A stretch of DNA of 64,000 nucleotides. It comes from CAXBNB01 sp965267535 (lineage in GTDB: Bacteria > Bacteroidota > Bacteroidia > Cytophagales > Cyclobacteriaceae). Location of the stretch: the NCBI GenBank assembly GCA_965267535.1, contig OZ254082.1, positions 558,001 through 622,000 of the forward strand, written 5' to 3'. Each line of letters begins with the position of its first letter. The stretch's first letter is position 1. The notes under the pieces were generated by a model, which was given only the letters and a program-made list of their open reading frames with translations, searched no databases and was not told the origin of the DNA. This document shows, piece after piece, positions 6,781 to 14,523 of this stretch. The position numbers and the translations under genes were made by a program.

Positions 6781-8145
6781 TTATTTGTCGTATACAATGG
6801 TGTATCCTCTGATGCCGTGTTCGTGGCTGTCTAGTCCCTCTGCTTCGTGAATTTCAGACACACGTACTCCAATGGTTTTCTTGAGTACATAGAATATGAT
6901 GAAGGCTATAGGGAAGGCTACTGCTCCGTATGCTGCTACACCGATCAATTGAGTGAGGAAAGTGTGGTCGGCGTTGGTTGAGAATATACCTACCGCCAGC
7001 GTGCCCCAGATGCCGCATGTAAGGTGAACTGAAACAGCGCCCACTACATCGTCGAGCTTGAGGCTGTCGAGAGTGATGGCAGACACTACTACGAGTATGC
7101 CGGATACAGCTCCAATAATAAGTGCGGCATTGATAGATACTGTGTCGGCGCTGGCTGTGATGCCTACCAGTCCGCCCAGTATGCCGTTGAGTACCATGCC
7201 CAGGTCCATTCTTTTAAACTTCATGTATGCGGTAAAGAATCCGAAAAGTCCGCCGGTACATGCAGCTAGTGAGGTAGTTACCAATACATAAGATACCAGA
7301 TCCGGATCGGCTGACAGTACGGATCCGCCGTTGAAGCCAAACCAGCCTAACCAAAGGAGAAATACTCCAATGACAGCTAACGGGACAGAGGTTCCGGGTT
7401 TGTCTATTACTTTTCCGTCAATGTATTTGCCGAGTCTGGGGCCTATGATGATAATGCCTGCCAGTGCACCCCATCCGCCTACTGAGTGTACAAGTGTAGA
7501 GCCTGCAAAATCGTAGAAATTCATAGCATCGAGCCAGCCGGCACCCCACTTCCAGCTACCTAAGAATGGGTAAACCAGCCCTACGTAGATCAGGGTAAAA
7601 ACCATGTATGCAGAGAGTTTTACACGCTCAGCTATGGCGCCAGATACGATGGTGGCCGCTGTGGCTGCAAACATTCCCTGGAATAGAAAGTCGGTCCAGT
7701 AAGTATACCCGGCGCTTGCATAGCCGATAGAAGGGCCGCTTGCTGCAGGGTCGTACCCGATTCCAAAGCCGGCAAACCCCAGTATACCTCCGCCGATTAG
7801 GTTGAATTCGCCGGGGTACATGAGGTTGAACCCGCAAAAACAGTAAGTAACGAGTCCGATGATTGGGGTAATGGTGTTTTTGAAGAGAATGTTTACCGTG
7901 TTTTTGGCCTGGCCAAACCCAGCTTCTACACCGGCAAATCCCAGGTGCATGATGAATACCAGCGCTGTGGCAAGCATCATCCAGATGTTGTTGGCTGTAA
8001 AGAGAGCCTCAGCTCCCTGAGCGGTGGCTTCTTGTACAGCGGTGGAGGTTGTGTTCGCTACCGTGCTAGTGACGGTAGCGACACTGCTGTGGGTTAACGC
8101 TTCATTGGTCATGTGCAGTAAAAGCTCTTTCATACTTTGTTGCAT
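6781..8145 (-). CDS. amt: Ammonium transporter
   Basis: Inner-membrane Amt/Rh channel, 454 aa with about 11 hydrophobic helices. The family signature DFAGSTLVHSVGGWGAL covers 212-228. The twin pore histidines are H220 and H374 (SVHLTCGIWG). An extended Thr/Ala-rich N-terminus of about 50 residues precedes the first helix. ATG at 8145 is taken as the start, about 48 nt after the predicted transcription start; Met5 and Met12 are alternatives. No GlnK/GlnB P-II gene is adjacent, which is unusual for amt. The promoter region carries four phased 16-bp dyads. Confidence 0.96.
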   Translation of the reverse strand: MQQSMKELLLHMTNEALTHSSVATVTSTVANTTSTAVQEATAQGAEALFTANNIWMMLATALVFIMHLGFAGVEAGFGQAKNTVNILFKNTITPIIGLVTYCFCGFNLMYPGEFNLIGGGILGFAGFGIGYDPAASGPSIGYASAGYTYWTDFLFQGMFAATAATIVSGAIAERVKLSAYMVFTLIYVGLVYPFLGSWKWGAGWLDAMNFYDFAGSTLVHSVGGWGALAGIIIIGPRLGKYIDGKVIDKPGTSVPLAVIGVFLLWLGWFGFNGGSVLSADPDLVSYVLVTTSLAACTGGLFGFFTAYMKFKRMDLGMVLNGILGGLVGITASADTVSINAALIIGAVSGILVVVSAITLDSLKLDDVVGAVSVHLTCGIWGTLAVGIFSTNADHTFLTQLIGVAAYGAVAFPIAFIIFYVLKKTIGVRVSEIHEAEGLDSHEHGIRGYTIVYDK

Positions 8146-8172
8146 TTAAATTGTGAAAAAAAGTCTTTAACA

Positions 8173-8188
8173 GGGTGATTTTTTACCC
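8173..8188. promoter_or_regulatory. Dyad A of the amt array (putative operator)
   Basis: GGGTGATTTTTTACCC, extended to CAGGGT/ACCCTG (8171-8190), 6-bp perfect arms. It lies about 5-20 bases after the predicted amt transcription start, a position suited to repression. Confidence 0.7.
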
Positions 8189-8198
8189 TGATTCGAGG

Positions 8199-8231
8199 CA
8201 AAAGTATGTAAAAACTATTTTTATGGTCAAA
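8199..8231 (-). promoter_or_regulatory. amt promoter (-33 TTTG, -7 TACTTTTG)
   Basis: On the minus strand TTTG (8231-8228), a 21-bp spacer, then TACTTTTG (8206-8199). This fits the Bacteroidota sigma-A consensus closely. Predicted start of transcription is near 8193, giving a leader of about 48 nt. Confidence 0.75.
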
Positions 8232-8240
8232 AAAATACCC
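8225..8240. promoter_or_regulatory. Dyad B of the amt array (putative operator)
   Basis: GGTCAAAAAAATACCC has a perfect TACCC arm and a degenerate left arm. It physically covers the TTTG -33 box of the amt promoter. Confidence 0.6.
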
Positions 8241-8276
8241 AACTAAAGAATTAAAAATGACAATAAATTCAATATT

Positions 8277-8292
8277 GGTATTTTTTTAACCC
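8277..8292. promoter_or_regulatory. Dyad C of the amt array (putative operator)
   Basis: GGTATTTTTTTAACCC is a weaker copy with the ACCC half intact. It is centred 52 bp from dyads B and D. Confidence 0.55.
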
Positions 8293-8328
8293 TTGATTTG
8301 GGATTTTTTCAAAAAAATCATTCGAGTA

Positions 8329-8344
8329 GGGTAAAAAAATACCC
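8329..8344. promoter_or_regulatory. Dyad D of the amt array (putative operator)
   Basis: GGGTAAAAAAATACCC is a perfect palindromic pair of arms, extendable to AGGGT/ACCCT (8328-8345). It is the best copy and the most distal from amt, centred about 143 bp upstream of the predicted transcription start. Confidence 0.7.
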
Positions 8345-8366
8345 TGCCTTTTGAAAAGTGCAGGGT
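8341..8366 (-). terminator. Stem-loop next to dyad D (terminator-like on the minus strand)
   Basis: ACCCTGC (8341-8347) pairs with GCAGGGT (8360-8366), with an inner CTTTT/AAAAG pairing. Read on the minus strand it is followed at once by ATTTTTTT, which is the spacer of dyad D. It could block antisense read-through into the amt promoter, or be a by-product of the overlapping operators. Confidence 0.4.
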
Positions 8367-8562
8367 AGTAGAGCCTTTTTTTGGCCTTAAAATCCTTTTT
8401 TTTGAAGGAATGCTTTTTCAACTCAGTGTTGAAAAATTCACAAAGAGGCTTTCGTTTTAAACAAGTCTATGAGTAAAAAGTCGTGAATTTGCAATTTTGA
8501 GGGGTTTGCAGATAAAATGATTACCTTGAAAGGTGGTTTAGAGATTAAAGGATTGTTTTACT

Positions 8563-8913
8563 ATGAAAGAAAGAGATAAAAGGGTTTTGGGTAGAGAGGC
8601 GGAGTTGCAGGTTGCTGACTTTTATGAACGGATGAGCTTTGTGGTGAAAGAGCGTAATTATCGGTACAGGAGGGCTGAGGTGGATTTGATTGTGCAAAAG
8701 AACGATTTGTTGGTATTTGTAGAGGTGAAATACAGAAGCCATACAGGGTATGGGTATCCTGAGGAGTTTGTGAGTGATAGTCAGCAGCAACTGATTTTAT
8801 CAGCTGCGGATTATTATTTGCAAAGCGAAAACTGGCAGAAAGACATTCGGTTTGATATAGCAGCTGTAGACGGGAGTGGTCAAATTACCCTTTTTGAAGA
8901 TGCTTTTTATTGA
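8563..8913 (+). CDS. yraN: YraN/UPF0102 family endonuclease-like protein
   Basis: 116-aa PD-(D/E)XK-fold protein of the YraN family. Visible are GREAE near the N-terminus (E12), then E39-x-D41 and E54-V-K56 in AEVDLI...LLVFVEVK, the expected nuclease core. Function is not established. Homologues resemble archaeal Holliday-junction resolvases. The usual G in GEIDLI is replaced by A38. It ends 6 bp before the convergent acyl-CoA synthetase stop, with no hairpin between. Confidence 0.9.
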   Translation: MKERDKRVLGREAELQVADFYERMSFVVKERNYRYRRAEVDLIVQKNDLLVFVEVKYRSHTGYGYPEEFVSDSQQQLILSAADYYLQSENWQKDIRFDIAAVDGSGQITLFEDAFY

Positions 8914-8919
8914 AAAGAG

Positions 8920-10683
8920 TTAGTTGTAGATCTGTTCGATTAATGTTTGATACCTTTCTTTTAGTACTCTCCTTTTTAGTTTAAGTGTGGGGGTAAGCTC
9001 TCCTGTGTCGATTCCCCAGGGAGTTTCGATTAATTCTATCTTTTTCACCTGCTCCCAGTGTCCAAAGTTTTCATTCAGCTGGTCTACTTCCGATTGCAAT
9101 AGCTTAATGATCTCGGGATGGGTGATGAAATCGTGGTGGTTGCTGCCAATGTTGATTTGATGCCGTTGTGCCCATTCGTTTAGGGCGTCAAAATTAGGTA
9201 CAATCAGTGCAGAGGGAAACTTTCTCCCTTCGCCGAGCACCATTACCTGATCTATGTATACGGATTCTTTGTACTTGTTTTCCATTACCTGAGGCGCAAT
9301 GTATTTTCCTCCTGAGGTTTTAAACATTTCTTTTTTGCGGTCGGTGATTTTGAGAAAACCGTTTTCGATTACACCAATGTCGCCGGTATGAAACCATTTC
9401 CCTGACATCACTTCGGTAGTAGTGTCGGGTTGTTTATAGTACCCCAGCATCACGTTGGGACCTGCACATAGTATTTCTCCGTCTTCAGCTATTTTTACTT
9501 CTACGTCATTTAATACTTTTCCCACACTACCTATGCGAATGTTGCCGAAGGTGGGGGCATTGGCAGATATAACTGGCGAAGTTTCGGTGAGCCCATACCC
9601 TTCGCATACACGGATGTTAGCTGCCCAAAATACCCTGGCCAACCGAGGTTGCAAGGCAGCTGCACCAGATCCAATCAGCTTGATGTTGCCTCCCAGAGCT
9701 TCTCTCCATTTACTGAAAATCAGTTTGTTGGCTACTTTCAATTGTGTGTTATACCACCACCCTTTGTTTTCTTCCGGGTCGTATTGCAGGCCGAGGTTTA
9801 CTGCCCAGAAAAACAATTTTCTGCTCAATGCCGGTAGTTCAAATCCCTTGGAAATGATTTTGTCGTAGACTTTTTCCAGCAGTCGGGGAACGGTGTGAAA
9901 TGTGTCGGGCTTTACCTCTTTTAAGTTGTCGCCGATAGTATCCATACTTTCTGCATAATATACCGATACTCCCCAGTACATGAAGTAGTAGAGGCCGGTA
10001 CGCTCGTATACATGACATAGGGGGAGGAAGCTCAGTGAGCGGGCATTGCCTTTGGATATTACTTCTCCAAACCTTGGCGCAACGGCCATAGTGTTGCTTA
10101 CTACATTTTTGTGGCTTAGCATTACCCCTTTTGGGTGGCCGGTAGTGCCGGAGGTATAAATAATGGTAAGCAGGTCGGTTTCTTTAATCTTATCTCTGTA
10201 GTCGATTAAAATTTCAGGGTTTTCTGTTGGGTTTAGGTCTCTCACTTTCGTCCAGTGATCTGTATCCGGCAATTCATCGAAAGAATATATACCTTCGATA
10301 GATAGCTCTGAAGTGGCTTCTTTTACTTTTGAAATAAGCTCTGCCGTGCCGGCAAATACCAGCTTCACTTCGGCGTGTTTAAAGATGTATTTGTAATCGT
10401 CTACGGTAATGGTGGGATACATCGGTACGCTTACAGCACCTATTTGCTGAGTGGCTAGGTCTATAAAATTCCACTCCGGTCTGTTGGTGGATACGATGGC
10501 TACTTTGTCTCCGGGCTGTATACCTAGTTTGAGCATACCCAGGCTTATTTTGTTTACGATTTCAATTACTTCATGGGTGGAGTAATTGCGCCATACGCCG
10601 TTTACTTTATAATTGAGACAGTCCTCAAGAGGATATTCTTTTTGTTGATGAAAAATGAAATCAAAAGCCCTGGTTATTTGCAT
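8920..10683 (-). CDS. Long-chain acyl-CoA synthetase (AMP-forming)
   Basis: ANL-superfamily adenylating enzyme of 587 aa. The P-loop-like motif YTSGTTGHPKG lies at 176-186. The acyl-adenylate motif GYGLTETSP is near residue 375, followed by the WFHTGDIG hinge region and the DRKKEMFKTSGGKY motif. It activates free fatty acids to acyl-CoA for beta-oxidation or phospholipid synthesis, probably membrane-associated. Length and motifs fit the bacterial FadD15-type group. The acyl-CoA dehydrogenase at 16969-18129 could act downstream in the same pathway. Confidence 0.93.
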   Translation of the reverse strand: MQITRAFDFIFHQQKEYPLEDCLNYKVNGVWRNYSTHEVIEIVNKISLGMLKLGIQPGDKVAIVSTNRPEWNFIDLATQQIGAVSVPMYPTITVDDYKYIFKHAEVKLVFAGTAELISKVKEATSELSIEGIYSFDELPDTDHWTKVRDLNPTENPEILIDYRDKIKETDLLTIIYTSGTTGHPKGVMLSHKNVVSNTMAVAPRFGEVISKGNARSLSFLPLCHVYERTGLYYFMYWGVSVYYAESMDTIGDNLKEVKPDTFHTVPRLLEKVYDKIISKGFELPALSRKLFFWAVNLGLQYDPEENKGWWYNTQLKVANKLIFSKWREALGGNIKLIGSGAAALQPRLARVFWAANIRVCEGYGLTETSPVISANAPTFGNIRIGSVGKVLNDVEVKIAEDGEILCAGPNVMLGYYKQPDTTTEVMSGKWFHTGDIGVIENGFLKITDRKKEMFKTSGGKYIAPQVMENKYKESVYIDQVMVLGEGRKFPSALIVPNFDALNEWAQRHQINIGSNHHDFITHPEIIKLLQSEVDQLNENFGHWEQVKKIELIETPWGIDTGELTPTLKLKRRVLKERYQTLIEQIYN

Positions 10684-10899
10684 GATGAGTGTATAGTTAT
10701 GGGTAGAGCAATATATTTATTTTTTAACGTAATGTCTAATACAGAAGAAGGATTTGAGAGACACTAAGGTAGCCTGAGGAACGTTTGACTTGGTAGGGCT
10801 TCTGGTTTAAAAGCATATAAAATTGAGCTCCGCTATATTTTGTCTGCATTCATTGGAATATTTAAGGAGTGGATATAATTTGCAGCAAACCCGCTAATC

Positions 10900-13629
10900 G
10901 TGAAAAAAATTATCATCATTCTGATTGTCCTGGTATTGTCTGGAGGAGGAGCCTTTGTGTATTTGTCTTTTTTCAGTCAACCTGCCCCTACTATTTGGTC
11001 ATTTGTGCCGGCTGATGCTGTAGTGGTATATGAATCTGGCAATCCGTTGTTGCATTGGAAAGAAAACAAAGAAAAAAAGATATGGAAAAACCTCCATAAC
11101 CTACCGCTGTTTGCCAATACAAGCGACCAGCTTCAGCTTTTGGATTCTATTTCAGACAATGCACTGGATGATTTTTTTGAGAAAAATGATTTTCTGATGT
11201 CCTTTCATGTGACATCAAAAACATCCATGGACGCACTGTTCTATATATCTGTCAATGGTCTGGCCCAGCACGACATGCTGGGAGAGGTTATTCGCTACTT
11301 CAAAGATGAGATGAAAATGAAAGAGCGAAAGAGGCAGTATCTTGGCTACACTATCACGGAACTAGCCGCAGAGCAGTCTGTTTTCACTTACATTTTTTAC
11401 AAAAATTATTTTATAGCCAGCTTTACCCCTTTTTTGGTAGAAGATGCTATTCGTGTGATTGAAGACGTGCAGGTGGCTTCATTTGAAGAGGAACATCGGG
11501 ATATATTTGGTGTTACCCGTTTGGAGCAGGATCAGGGCAATATTTTCTTTAATACGGCCATGCTGGATCAGTTAACAGGTATGTTTGTAGATCCGTTGGC
11601 GGCTGACGTGTCATCCTTGGCAGACCTCACCCATATTTCTTTTTTAGATCTGGCAATACACGAAGACAATCTTTTGATGACAGGGTTTTCGTTGAATGAG
11701 CCTGTGAAGAAAAATTACCTTAGTGTTTTTGATCAGGTGTCGAGTAGTGAGCTTACGATGACTGAAGTGCTGCCGGGAAATACGGCCGCACTGATTCATT
11801 ACTCGTACGACAATGCGCAAAAGTGGCATCAGGCTTTGGAAAACTACTGGAGTAGTGCAGGAAAGGTGCTGATGTCGGATAAGCCGGGGTTTGAGCAAAG
11901 GTATAGTGTGCAGCTAAGCGATTTGTACGGTTTTTTAGATGCAGAGATAGGATTGATCGTGTCTGAGTCGATAAATCCCGAGAGGCCGGATTTGGTAGTG
12001 GCCATGAAGGTATCCAACGACAAAGCAGCCAATGAATTTTTTGGAGCAATGGCAGATGCTACGCTCAACGAAGAAGATCCTTATCAGGAGTTTTGGGCCG
12101 ATGTGCCGCTAAGGCATATTGAAATACCCGAATTGCCTCAGCAGTTTTTCGGTCCGGGGTTTTCCGGGTTTCCTTCTTCTTTTTATTGTTTGAAAAATGG
12201 CTTTGCTTTTCTGGCAAACAATGAGCAGGTACTCAAGCAGCTGATTGATCAGATTGATGCCGAAGACACCTGGCGCAAGTCTATTAAAGTGAACAATTTT
12301 CTGGATATAGCGAATAAAGAAGCTAATCTCAGTTTGTTTGTACGTACGTCCGGAGCTTGGAATATTATAGAAACCAAACTTCATGATCAATGGCTGAAAT
12401 TTTTTGACGAATATGCATTCGCTCTTAAGCAGATAGAATTTGCCGCTTTTCAATTTAGCAATGTAGATGGAAAATACTATACAAACATAGCACTTCAGCA
12501 TCCGGGCAAAATAGTAGAGCGGGTAGAGGCTCCTAATTTTGAAGTGAAAGACGAACAGTTGTTTAACCATAAAGTCATTACCAGGCCTTATGTGGTTAAA
12601 AATCATAACGATGGTTCATTTGAAGTTTTGTTGCAAGACTCTCTAAGGCGTGTTTATCTCGTTTCCAGCGATAGAGATACATTATGGAGCAGGCAATTGG
12701 ACGGGCAGATTCAAGGCGAAGTATATCAATTGGATTATTATAAAAACGGCAAGCTTCAGTGTCTGCTAACAACGGGCAAGAGTATTCACATATTGGACAG
12801 AACAGGGGAGTATATTCCCGGTTACCCTTTTGAGCTTCCGGACCATCAGCTCATAGACAAGCTGAGTCTGATAGATTATGACAACTCAAGAAAGTACCGT
12901 ATAATGGCCGCTACGGCAGATGGTAAATATTATCTGTACGACAAAGCCGGCAAAAATCTGGAGGGGTGGACGCCAAAGATACTGGAAGGAAAGCCGGTAA
13001 TGACTCCATTTCACCTAAGAGTTCGCTCACGCGATTTTATGATGTTTATGCACAGGAGTGGGCTGGTGTATGTGCTCAACAGAAGAGGGGAGCCGGTGAA
13101 GGGCTTTCCGGTAGATTTAAAAGGGACGGTAGAAAATCCTTTGTTTATACAAAAAGCAGGAACAGTGTCAGGTACGAGTTTCACAACAGTTACCAATGAA
13201 GGGGAAGTTGTTCAGTTCAATCTTGAAGGAAAATTTTTGAAGCGAGAGCAGTTGTTTAAGTCTACGGCAGCCGACCGTTTTCATTTAGTGGTATCATCGA
13301 CCAATCAAAGGACATACCTGATCCTGCGGCAGGATGATGAAAAGGTTACAGTTATAGATGCCAAAGGCAGAGAGTTGTTTAATCACAACTTCAGTCACAA
13401 TAAAATAGAGGCTAAGTATTACAATTTCAGCCCCGACAATGCTGTGGTAGTAATTACTGACAAGGACAAAAACTACACATACCTTTATAGTATAGACGGC
13501 AGGTTGATGCATGCACTGCCACTCGAAACGGGTGAAGAAATAGCCATGATATATTATGAATCAAAAGGAGTGTACACTATATACAAAACCCACGATAAGG
13601 CTTTGAGTGTATTAACGCTTGCCAGATAA
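10900..13629 (+). CDS. Large membrane-anchored protein with C-terminal beta-propeller-like region, unknown function
   Basis: 909 aa, GTG start. One N-terminal hydrophobic segment (residues 3-25) acts as signal anchor. Residues about 35-540 form a soluble region opening with PADAVVVYESGNPLLHWKE, similar in style to DUF3352-type domains. Residues about 560-909 contain repeated short blades such as DRDTLWSRQLDG, LDRTGEYIPGYPFELP, YDKAGKNLEGWTP and LNRRGEPVKGFPVDL, resembling PQQ-like or FG-GAP beta-propeller repeats. The bulk should face the periplasm. It is followed 34 bp later by a lipoprotein gene and then a secreted DUF4412-like protein. I do not recognise a specific function. Confidence 0.7.
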   Translation: MKKIIIILIVLVLSGGGAFVYLSFFSQPAPTIWSFVPADAVVVYESGNPLLHWKENKEKKIWKNLHNLPLFANTSDQLQLLDSISDNALDDFFEKNDFLMSFHVTSKTSMDALFYISVNGLAQHDMLGEVIRYFKDEMKMKERKRQYLGYTITELAAEQSVFTYIFYKNYFIASFTPFLVEDAIRVIEDVQVASFEEEHRDIFGVTRLEQDQGNIFFNTAMLDQLTGMFVDPLAADVSSLADLTHISFLDLAIHEDNLLMTGFSLNEPVKKNYLSVFDQVSSSELTMTEVLPGNTAALIHYSYDNAQKWHQALENYWSSAGKVLMSDKPGFEQRYSVQLSDLYGFLDAEIGLIVSESINPERPDLVVAMKVSNDKAANEFFGAMADATLNEEDPYQEFWADVPLRHIEIPELPQQFFGPGFSGFPSSFYCLKNGFAFLANNEQVLKQLIDQIDAEDTWRKSIKVNNFLDIANKEANLSLFVRTSGAWNIIETKLHDQWLKFFDEYAFALKQIEFAAFQFSNVDGKYYTNIALQHPGKIVERVEAPNFEVKDEQLFNHKVITRPYVVKNHNDGSFEVLLQDSLRRVYLVSSDRDTLWSRQLDGQIQGEVYQLDYYKNGKLQCLLTTGKSIHILDRTGEYIPGYPFELPDHQLIDKLSLIDYDNSRKYRIMAATADGKYYLYDKAGKNLEGWTPKILEGKPVMTPFHLRVRSRDFMMFMHRSGLVYVLNRRGEPVKGFPVDLKGTVENPLFIQKAGTVSGTSFTTVTNEGEVVQFNLEGKFLKREQLFKSTAADRFHLVVSSTNQRTYLILRQDDEKVTVIDAKGRELFNHNFSHNKIEAKYYNFSPDNAVVVITDKDKNYTYLYSIDGRLMHALPLETGEEIAMIYYESKGVYTIYKTHDKALSVLTLAR

Positions 13630-13663
13630 GAGATTTTTTAAAAGAAAAACAAAACCAATAGCC

Positions 13664-14476
13664 ATGAAAACATACCTATACGTACTGCTGATGCTAAGCC
13701 TGGCAGCATGCACTTCAGCAAATAAAAAACAAGAGCAGCCAGTAGCAGAGGGTGAAAGCGTAGTAGTAGACCTCCAGGAAGATGAAAATGCTCCGGCCCA
13801 AGGCTTTGACCTTGAAGGTTCGGATCCCCGGGCTATTGTGATCGCCGACAAGGTGATGAAAGCCATGGGAGGTAGAAAAGCCTGGGATGAAACACGCTAT
13901 CTGACCTGGAATTTTTTTGGCGTGAGAAAACTTTTGTGGGATAAATGGAACGGTGACGTGAGGGTAGACTACTTAAATAAAGACTTACAGGTGATAGTGA
14001 ATATTCATACGATGAAAGGAAAGGTGAAAAAAGACGGTCAAGAGCTGACGCACCCGGATTCGCTGAGTCAGTACCTTACACAAGGAAAGAATGCATGGAT
14101 AAATGATTCTTACTGGCTGGTGATGCCCTTTAAGTTGAAAGATTCGGGAGTTACATTGAGCTATCTGAAAGAAGATTCCACCCAGGCAGGCAAGCCGGCG
14201 CATTTATTGGAGCTTACATTCAAAGACGTAGGAGTTACTCCTGAAAACTACTATGAGGTGTGGGTGGACATGGATACCAACCTTGTATCGCAATGGGCGT
14301 TTTATAGAAACCATGCGGCAAGTGAGCCGTCTTTTACCATGCCTTGGCAGGATTATAAACAGTATGGTCAGATTATGCTGTCTGGTAACAGAGGAGAAAG
14401 GCATCTTACAGACATTCAGGTATTGGAGCAAGTGCCCGACGACACCTTTCAGCGGTTTGAAGCATTAGTACTATAA
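13664..14476 (+). CDS. Envelope lipoprotein, DUF6503/LolA-fold-like
   Basis: 270 aa from ATG 13664. The frame also opens upstream, inside the previous gene, but only this start gives a signal peptide (MKTYLYVLLMLSLAAC) with a lipobox Cys at 16. The mature part contains ADKVMKAMGGRKAWDETRYLTWNFFG and LDLG-like beta strands such as YEVWVDMDTNLVSQW, the pattern of Bacteroidota DUF6503 proteins, which are predicted to have a LolA/outer-membrane-lipoprotein-carrier-like fold. Function unknown. It lies between two other envelope proteins. Confidence 0.68.
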   Translation: MKTYLYVLLMLSLAACTSANKKQEQPVAEGESVVVDLQEDENAPAQGFDLEGSDPRAIVIADKVMKAMGGRKAWDETRYLTWNFFGVRKLLWDKWNGDVRVDYLNKDLQVIVNIHTMKGKVKKDGQELTHPDSLSQYLTQGKNAWINDSYWLVMPFKLKDSGVTLSYLKEDSTQAGKPAHLLELTFKDVGVTPENYYEVWVDMDTNLVSQWAFYRNHAASEPSFTMPWQDYKQYGQIMLSGNRGERHLTDIQVLEQVPDDTFQRFEALVL

Positions 14477-14523
14477 TCAGATAGTAGGCAAAAAGTACAA
14501 TAGGAAATAAAATAGACAAGAAG

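Larger units (their letters stand above)
8146..8562. promoter_or_regulatory. amt control region with four phased dyads
   Basis: 417 bp between divergent amt and yraN, without a gene. It contains the amt promoter (8199-8231), four 16-bp dyads 52 bp apart (8173-8344), and an inverted repeat (8341-8366) that overlaps the most distal dyad. The yraN-proximal part (8370-8562) shows only AT-rich sequence without a recognisable promoter. Confidence 0.75.

Noticed and set aside
8173..8344. Regularly spaced repeats upstream of amt as a CRISPR-like array
   Set aside because: Repeats are 16-bp dyads, partly degenerate, with AT-rich spacers of 36 bp and no cas genes. Their position on a promoter fits operators.
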